Origin: Deltaproteobacteria bacterium UBA5329
GTDB taxonomy: Bacteria; Desulfobacterota; Syntrophorhabdia; Syntrophorhabdales; Syntrophorhabdaceae
DNA: 9,807 nt
Direction of reading: 5' to 3'
NCBI GenBank assembly: GCA_002408185.1
Contig: DHQV01000009.1
Coordinates: forward strand, 11,368 to 21,174
Position numbers and translations under genes: made by a program. Positions 6,039 to 9,807 of this stretch are shown piece after piece. A model generated the notes under the pieces. That model was not told the DNA's origin. It searched no databases and saw nothing but the letters and a program-made list of their open reading frames with translations. Within the stretch, counting starts at the first letter, position 1. Each line of letters starts with the position of its first letter.

Positions 6039-7335
6039 TTATAGTATTTCGTACCGTATCAAGGCAAGGATTTTGTCCGGGTGAAAAGTGGCATGCGCTC
6101 TGATAATTTTCCTGCTGTGCGATGCAAGGACCAAATGGCGCAGGTAAAGGCCGGTATATGTGATCCCGTGTCCACGGAATGGAATTATTCAGGCCGTTGG
6201 TGAACAATATCTGATATAGACGTATATCTCCCCATCTGAAAGCGGCTGCACTGCCGTATAAAAATAACCGCCACATCCGAACGAGCTTTTCATCGAACAT
6301 TTCGGCTATCTTGTGCCTGTTGTCTTCAAAGCGTTTTCCCCATTCGTCCAGGGTCGCAGCATAGTGAATACGGAGGTTTTCTATGTCAACGGGGACAAGC
6401 TTTTCCTTTCCCATGGCCTTTATGATGTGATCGAGTGCGGGTATATGGCCGCCGGGAAAGATATATTTCATCGTCCAAGGGTCTAAAGGAGTATGCTTTT
6501 CCTTACCTATCGTGTGAAGAAGGCCTATCGCCTGTGTCTTCAAAAGCGTTCGAACCTTCCTCATAAAAAGCGGAATGAATTCCTTGCCGACATGTTCGAA
6601 CATTCCAATGGAAGCGAATTTGTCGAACTGGCCGCCAATGTTCCGGTAATCCTCCTGAAGGATTGTTATCTTGTCGTCAAGGCCTTCCGCGGCTATCCTG
6701 TCCCTTGCATATCGCGCCTGATTAGGAGAGATAGTACAGCCGACCCCGGTAATCCCATAATTACGGGCTGCGTATATAAGCATTCCGCCCCATCCGCAGC
6801 CGATATCTATGAGTGATTCTCCTTCCCGGAGTTGAAGTTTTCTGCATATATGTTCGTATTTTTGTTCTTGGGCTTCCTCCAAGGTGTCTGTTGCTTTTCG
6901 GAAGTAGGCGCATGAATACGCCATCGTCTTATCAAGATAGCATTTGTAGAAATCGTCACCAAGGTCATAGTGACGTGTTATATTTGCTGGCGCCCGACGG
7001 ACCGTGTTCAAAGATGCTATATGCGTAAATAGCACAGACGCTTTCGTTAAGGGAGACAGCTTGATATTCTGAAAACGTGGGTCGACCCCGATCTGGACAA
7101 GTTTTTGAAAGTCGCCATGCACATCGATATTGCCCGCCACATATTCTTCCCCAAAACCCATAGACCCCTTGCTCAGAAGCCGTTTTGCAGAGGCTTTGCT
7201 GTGAAAACCGAGTGTGAACACCGGTTTTCCGTTCCCATACTGTTTGGTCTGACCATCCCAAAAAGTTACATCAAAAGGAATATCGGGTAATTTCTCGCTG
7301 AGGGCCGCAAGTAGGTCTTGGAAGGTCTTCTTCAT
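5968..7335 (-). CDS. cfa: Cyclopropane-fatty-acyl-phospholipid synthase
   Basis: SAM-dependent enzyme that adds a methylene group across double bonds of unsaturated acyl chains in membrane phospholipids. The 455-aa frame shows an N-terminal lipid-binding-type region (about 1-115), then ITRHYDLGDDFYKCYLD and MAYSCAYF (C142), SAM motif I IDIGCGWGG (176-184), GMFEHVGKE (E247), YIFPGGHIPAL (291-301) and YAATLDEWGKRF (325-336). All are hallmarks of CFA/mycolic-acid-type methyltransferases. ATG 7335 has AGAGGA at 7 nt. The last ~60 residues, after about 395, are odd: four cysteines, poor codon use, and a 71-bp overlap with the next gene. A +1 shift near 6150 gives a more protein-like ending that stops at 6039, next to the following ATG. 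The catalytic part is intact. Confidence 0.92.
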   Translation of the reverse strand: MKKTFQDLLAALSEKLPDIPFDVTFWDGQTKQYGNGKPVFTLGFHSKASAKRLLSKGSMGFGEEYVAGNIDVHGDFQKLVQIGVDPRFQNIKLSPLTKASVLFTHIASLNTVRRAPANITRHYDLGDDFYKCYLDKTMAYSCAYFRKATDTLEEAQEQKYEHICRKLQLREGESLIDIGCGWGGMLIYAARNYGITGVGCTISPNQARYARDRIAAEGLDDKITILQEDYRNIGGQFDKFASIGMFEHVGKEFIPLFMRKVRTLLKTQAIGLLHTIGKEKHTPLDPWTMKYIFPGGHIPALDHIIKAMGKEKLVPVDIENLRIHYAATLDEWGKRFEDNRHKIAEMFDEKLVRMWRLFLYGSAAAFRWGDIRLYQILFTNGLNNSIPWTRDHIYRPLPAPFGPCIAQQENYQSACHFSPGQNPCLDTVRNTINEYGGTHKRRIGAYKKRMHEDVP

Positions 7336-7389
7336 GGCTTTTTCCTCTTGATGATGTGTTCATGCTTTCTTATTTCCTCATAATGAGTA

Positions 7390-7418
7390 TTTATATCCCG
7401 GTCGTCGTGAGAGGTCAA
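7390..7418 (-). promoter_or_regulatory. Sigma70-type promoter of the cyclopropane synthase gene
   Basis: On the minus strand TTGACC (7418-7413) is followed by a 17-bp spacer and TATAAA (7395-7390), each matching consensus at 5/6. Transcription would start near 7383, leaving about 48 nt before the ATG at 7335 including an AGAGGA Shine-Dalgarno. This is the best-looking promoter in the window and implies the gene is transcribed on its own. Confidence 0.7.
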
Positions 7419-7648
7419 GGGGCATGGCCCTGAAGATCCGCTGCCAGATGCCTGCGGAAAGCCAATTCTTCCTTGCAATATCACCCCCATTGCAGGAGAA
7501 TTGATATAAGACTCACTTGTATCGGGCCGGGCAAAACACCGCGTGTAACGATAGGCAGGAAAGAGCAGAGCTAAAAGACCCGGTCGTAATTCAACCTGGA
7601 TAAAAAGTATTGCGAGTCGATAGCCAAAAAGGAATAGCAACCCCATTA
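7419..7648. other. Intergenic spacer between divergent genes
   Basis: This is the upstream region shared by the minus-strand cyclopropane synthase and the plus-strand pentapeptide gene. A minus-strand open frame crosses it and ends in a 4-bp overlap with the synthase start. However, it has no Shine-Dalgarno, is Cys/Pro/Ser-rich at random-looking positions, and has the synthase promoter inside it, so I do not call it a gene. No terminator or clear operator seen. Confidence 0.4.
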
Positions 7649-7654
7649 TATAAT
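7649..7654 (+). promoter_or_regulatory. Perfect TATAAT -10 element of the pentapeptide gene
   Basis: TATAAT ends 4 nt before the ATG at 7659. Transcription would start about 7 nt downstream, at or within the start codon, producing a leaderless or nearly leaderless mRNA. No TTGACA-like -35 is found at 15-19 bp upstream, and there is no Shine-Dalgarno near the ATG. An in-frame TAG at 7635 and the absence of a start codon between it and 7659 rule out an upstream start. Confidence 0.45.
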
Positions 7655-7658
7655 CATT

Positions 7659-8351
7659 ATGGATATTACGAAAAGAGACCTTAAGGAAGTTCTATCCCAG
7701 CATGTGCGGTGGCTTCAAGATCAGGGTGGCGCCTGTGCCAACCTGTCCGGCGCTGATCTGTCGAACTCTATGATGGCCGGTGTGAATTTGTCTCATGCAA
7801 TATTGTCCGGCGCCGACCTTACCGGTGCAATACTTGTACATGCCAACCTGTCCGGTACCGATCTGTCCGGCACGGTTCTTACCGGTGCAGATCTGTCCCG
7901 TGCCAACTTTTATCGGGCAACCCTTTCCGAGGCAAACCTTTCGGGGGCCATATTGATCCGGGCGAATTTGGCCGGGGTCGATATGTCGCGGGCCAATTGC
8001 ACGAGTGCGAACTTAAGGGGTGCGAACTTAAGTCGGGCAAACCTTTCGGGGGCCGACCTCAACGAAGCCGATCTTGCAGGGACAGATCTCGAGCGGGCGG
8101 ACCTTGCCTTGGCCGAGCTCATAGGCGCCGACCTGACCGGAGCGAATCTTTCCTATGCAGACCTTTCCTACGCCAATCTTTCCCGTGCCAATCTCGCCAG
8201 GGTCAATCTCGCGGGAGTAGATATCTCGCGTGCTAATCTCGCTTACGCAAACCTTGCCGGGGCAAATCTAACACGCGCGGACATGACCCTGGCCGACCTC
8301 AACGAGGCTGACCTTACGGGTGCCACCTGGCCGGACGGAACAAAAAAATAG
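7659..8351 (+). CDS. Pentapeptide-repeat protein
   Basis: A 230-aa protein. Residues 1-24 form a short leading segment (LKEVLSQHVRWLQ) common before such repeats. From about 25 to 223 there are roughly 40 uninterrupted A(N/D)LSX-type pentapeptides, ending in GATWPDG. Such repeats fold into a right-handed quadrilateral beta-helix, here about ten coils, with Leu/Phe/Met facing inward. No signal peptide or membrane helix is seen, so it is probably cytosolic. Some relatives (MfpA, Qnr) mimic DNA and protect gyrase, but nothing here marks it as one of these, and most family members have no known role. Residues 104-141 match 184-221 at an 80-residue offset, suggesting an internal four-coil duplication. 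It diverges from the cyclopropane synthase and precedes the HAD phosphatase by 57 bp. Confidence 0.95.
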   Translation: MDITKRDLKEVLSQHVRWLQDQGGACANLSGADLSNSMMAGVNLSHAILSGADLTGAILVHANLSGTDLSGTVLTGADLSRANFYRATLSEANLSGAILIRANLAGVDMSRANCTSANLRGANLSRANLSGADLNEADLAGTDLERADLALAELIGADLTGANLSYADLSYANLSRANLARVNLAGVDISRANLAYANLAGANLTRADMTLADLNEADLTGATWPDGTKK

Positions 8352-8408
8352 AATGAACTTTGAGAAGATCTGCTTTACCCTATATGCGAAAATGTAACCG
8401 GAGGTACA

Positions 8409-9062
8409 ATGCGCTACAAGGGTGTTATTTTTGATCTTGACGGGACGCTCGTTAATTCGCTTGAAGATATTGCGGACTCCATGAACACCGTCCTGAAAAG
8501 ATATGGTTTCCCGACCCACGATGCCGATGCATATAAAGCTTTCGTCGGCCGCGGTATGACAAACCTTGTTACGAGGGCACTGCCCGAAGATGCCCAGGAC
8601 GAAGTCTGGATAGCGCTGTGCCGCGATGCGCTGCTGGATGAATATGGCGTCAACTACCTCAAAAAGACACGACCGTATGATGGGATCATCGACCTGCTCA
8701 CTGTACTTTCCCGAATGAACATCGAGAGGGCTGTGTTTTCGAACAAGATCGACCATCTTACGAAAAAAATAATGGCAGAACTTTTTCCCCATTGCCATTT
8801 TGGGATAGTTTTGGGATCGGGCCCTGGATTGCCCGAGAAGCCGGACTCAAAAGGAGTCCTTGCAATAAGCGATCATTTGAAGATCGCACCCGAGAACCTC
8901 ATCTATGTCGGAGATTCCGATGTCGACATGCAAACGGCCCGCAATGCAGGCATGATCCCCGCCGGTGCCCTGTGGGGTTTCAGAACCAAAGAGGAATTGA
9001 TCTCAAATGGGGCCCAATATCTACTCGATCATCCGATGGATCTTGCTCCGATTTTGCAATAA
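8409..9062 (+). CDS. HAD-family phosphatase, phosphoglycolate phosphatase-like
   Basis: A 217-aa HAD subfamily IA hydrolase with all four motifs: I FDLDGTLVNS (nucleophile D9, acid/base D11), II VFSNK (S111), III K144 in EKPD, and IV VGDSDVDM (D169, D171/D173). The helical cap at about 15-90 fits the Gph/PGP group, which removes phosphate from 2-phosphoglycolate and similar small substrates. The end, PAGALWGFRTKEELI-NGA, is also typical of Gph. Substrate specificity cannot be settled from sequence; pyrophosphatase PpaX and other Gph-like enzymes look alike. ATG 8409 has a strong GGAGGT just upstream. The gene may be co-transcribed with the pentapeptide gene, as no terminator is seen between them. 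Confidence 0.93.
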   Translation: MRYKGVIFDLDGTLVNSLEDIADSMNTVLKRYGFPTHDADAYKAFVGRGMTNLVTRALPEDAQDEVWIALCRDALLDEYGVNYLKKTRPYDGIIDLLTVLSRMNIERAVFSNKIDHLTKKIMAELFPHCHFGIVLGSGPGLPEKPDSKGVLAISDHLKIAPENLIYVGDSDVDMQTARNAGMIPAGALWGFRTKEELISNGAQYLLDHPMDLAPILQ

Positions 9063-9077
9063 TGGAGAATTCTTCTG

Positions 9078-9512
9078 TTACTGGCCGCTTCCCTTGCTGT
9101 CCAAAATATCTTCTATGGGCTCCAGCAGGACACTTTTCTTGAAGGCGATCACGCTTGAAATGACTTTGTCTGCGTAGCGGTCGTCCTTTGCTCCCAGGTA
9201 TTTGTATAGCGTGAGGCGCAGGTCGTTATTTGATCCGCTCATGTACAGGCAGGCGAAGTATCTTCGTGCCTGCCGAGAGGTTTTTGTTGATATCATGTGC
9301 TTCTTCCTGTGACGAAAAGTAGCGGTTCCAGGTAAGCCAATGGACTTGCATCAATCCGAGTGCATTCTTATCACTCACAGCATTGGAGTTAAGGCCGCTT
9401 TCAACCATATGATATCCATAACGACCGATAAGAAATTAAGCCTGTGCTCATTGGAGGTAAACCGGTATTTCTTCTCATGCACGTGGTCCGCAACGGCTTT
9501 GACGAAGTGTCA
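9078..9512 (-). pseudogene. Frameshifted lytic transglycosylase (SLT-like) relic
   Basis: Three adjoining minus-strand segments in different frames make one SLT-type protein. Segment A (9509 to ~9411) reads FVKAVADHVHEKKYRFTSNE and then HRLNFLSVVMDI. Segment B (from 9408 to ~9262) reads MVESGLNSNAVSDKNALGLM then QVHWLTW and NKNLSAGTKIL. Segment C (to 9078) reads ACLYMSGSNNDLRLTLYKYL then GAKDDRYADKVIS. The catalytic glutamate is in the ES of MVESGLN, and ALGLMQV is the classic second motif. One missing base near 9410 and one extra base near 9262 account for both joins. The N-terminus and any signal peptide are not recognisable upstream of 9512. Intact relatives cut the peptidoglycan glycan strand in the periplasm. 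It is convergent to the HAD gene, 15 bp apart. Confidence 0.75.
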
Positions 9513-9807
9513 TCGTAATTCACAGGATGGAACTGCCTATCCTGCGGTTCCAAGCCAGCCTGTTGAGTTATTGTTTTTCCGGTTCTGATTATGGAATCGA
9601 ATTGAACAGAATTCAAAATATAAAAAATGTGCTTGATGAAGAGTTCGCAAAGACAAATAGTTACTCCACGATCAAGACAGATATATTTAGAAGATCTGTC
9701 CAGATTTCTTCGTTACATACAAAAAACTGTATGCGGATTCTTGTATGCATTTTTCTCGGCTCCCTTGGTCTTAGTGATAGGCGCGGTGACCCCCGATGTC
9801 AATAATG
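9513..9807. other. AT-rich right edge, no recognised gene
   Basis: Open frames exist on both strands (plus 9527-9805, minus 9401-9616) but neither has a Shine-Dalgarno, recognisable domain or convincing codon use. The minus strand may hold decayed upstream sequence of the transglycosylase. Two short inverted repeats are visible: GACAGAT/ATCTGTC at 9676-9700, and CATACA/TGTATG near 9716-9733. TGTATGC is also directly repeated. No function can be assigned. Confidence 0.3.

Noticed and set aside
7332..7646. Minus-strand 104-codon open frame overlapping the cyclopropane synthase start by 4 bp
   Set aside because: No Shine-Dalgarno, no recognisable domain, and a near-consensus promoter for the synthase lies inside it. 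The overlap is most likely chance.
7740..8330. CRISPR-like or tandem DNA repeat array
   Set aside because: The periodic DNA is in frame and encodes the pentapeptide repeats. There are no constant repeats with unique spacers.
7659..8351. Qnr/MfpA-type gyrase-protecting protein
   Set aside because: Only the generic pentapeptide fold is shared. I see no Qnr-like loops or specific residues, so a resistance role is not supported.
9527..9805. Plus-strand 92-codon open frame at the right edge
   Set aside because: No ribosome site or recognisable domain. Its first part covers the upstream region of the transglycosylase relic on the other strand. Not enough to call a gene.

Overview
The window looks like chromosomal DNA from a Gram-negative bacterium. 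It carries a lipid A acyltransferase-type gene, so the cell probably has an LPS outer membrane. It also has the MEP isoprenoid enzyme IspH, a six-domain ribosomal protein S1 and a cyclopropane fatty acid synthase. The order cmk-ispH-rpsA is common in Desulfobacterota (the former Deltaproteobacteria) and related phyla. I would place it there only tentatively, and cannot name a genus. There are no rRNA or tRNA genes, no CRISPR array, and no phage or transposase gene.

Left part (1-4490, all minus strand): a compact housekeeping operon, cmk > ispH > rpsA > Trm112-family zinc-ribbon protein > LpxL-like acyltransferase. A good sigma70-type promoter lies just upstream of cmk (TTGAAT-17 bp-TATACT). 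cmk and ispH overlap by 4 bp, and the remaining gaps are 10-45 bp. Beyond the last gene, at the window edge, is a perfect 21-bp-arm inverted repeat that may close the operon. The operon joins nucleotide supply, isoprenoid synthesis, translation and envelope lipid synthesis.

Middle (4490-5530, plus strand): about 400 bp of gene-poor, fairly AT-rich DNA, then a short leader that can fold into nested stems, then a 71-aa zinc-ribbon-like protein. Next is a secreted DUF2845-like gene broken by a frameshift and an in-frame stop.

Right-middle (5529-7420, minus strand): a cyclopropane-fatty-acyl-phospholipid synthase with its own strong promoter, followed by a DUF697-like membrane protein. The 3' end of the synthase reading frame appears shifted. 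In an alternative frame its stop abuts the start of the next gene (TAA directly followed by ATG).

Right (7640-9807): a pentapeptide-repeat protein of about 40 repeats, divergent from the synthase, with a perfect TATAAT 4 nt before its ATG and no visible Shine-Dalgarno, so its mRNA may be leaderless. It is followed by a Gph-type HAD phosphatase. Convergent to that is a lytic transglycosylase relic with two compensable single-base frameshifts. The last ~290 bp hold nothing I recognise.

The main theme for follow-up is the contrast between an intact essential operon and several accessory genes that each carry single-base lesions. This could be real gene decay or assembly error, and read mapping would decide. 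I did not find convincing evidence of a new multi-gene system. The best candidates for something undescribed are the structured leader before the zinc-ribbon gene, the possible leaderless pentapeptide gene and the edge hairpin.
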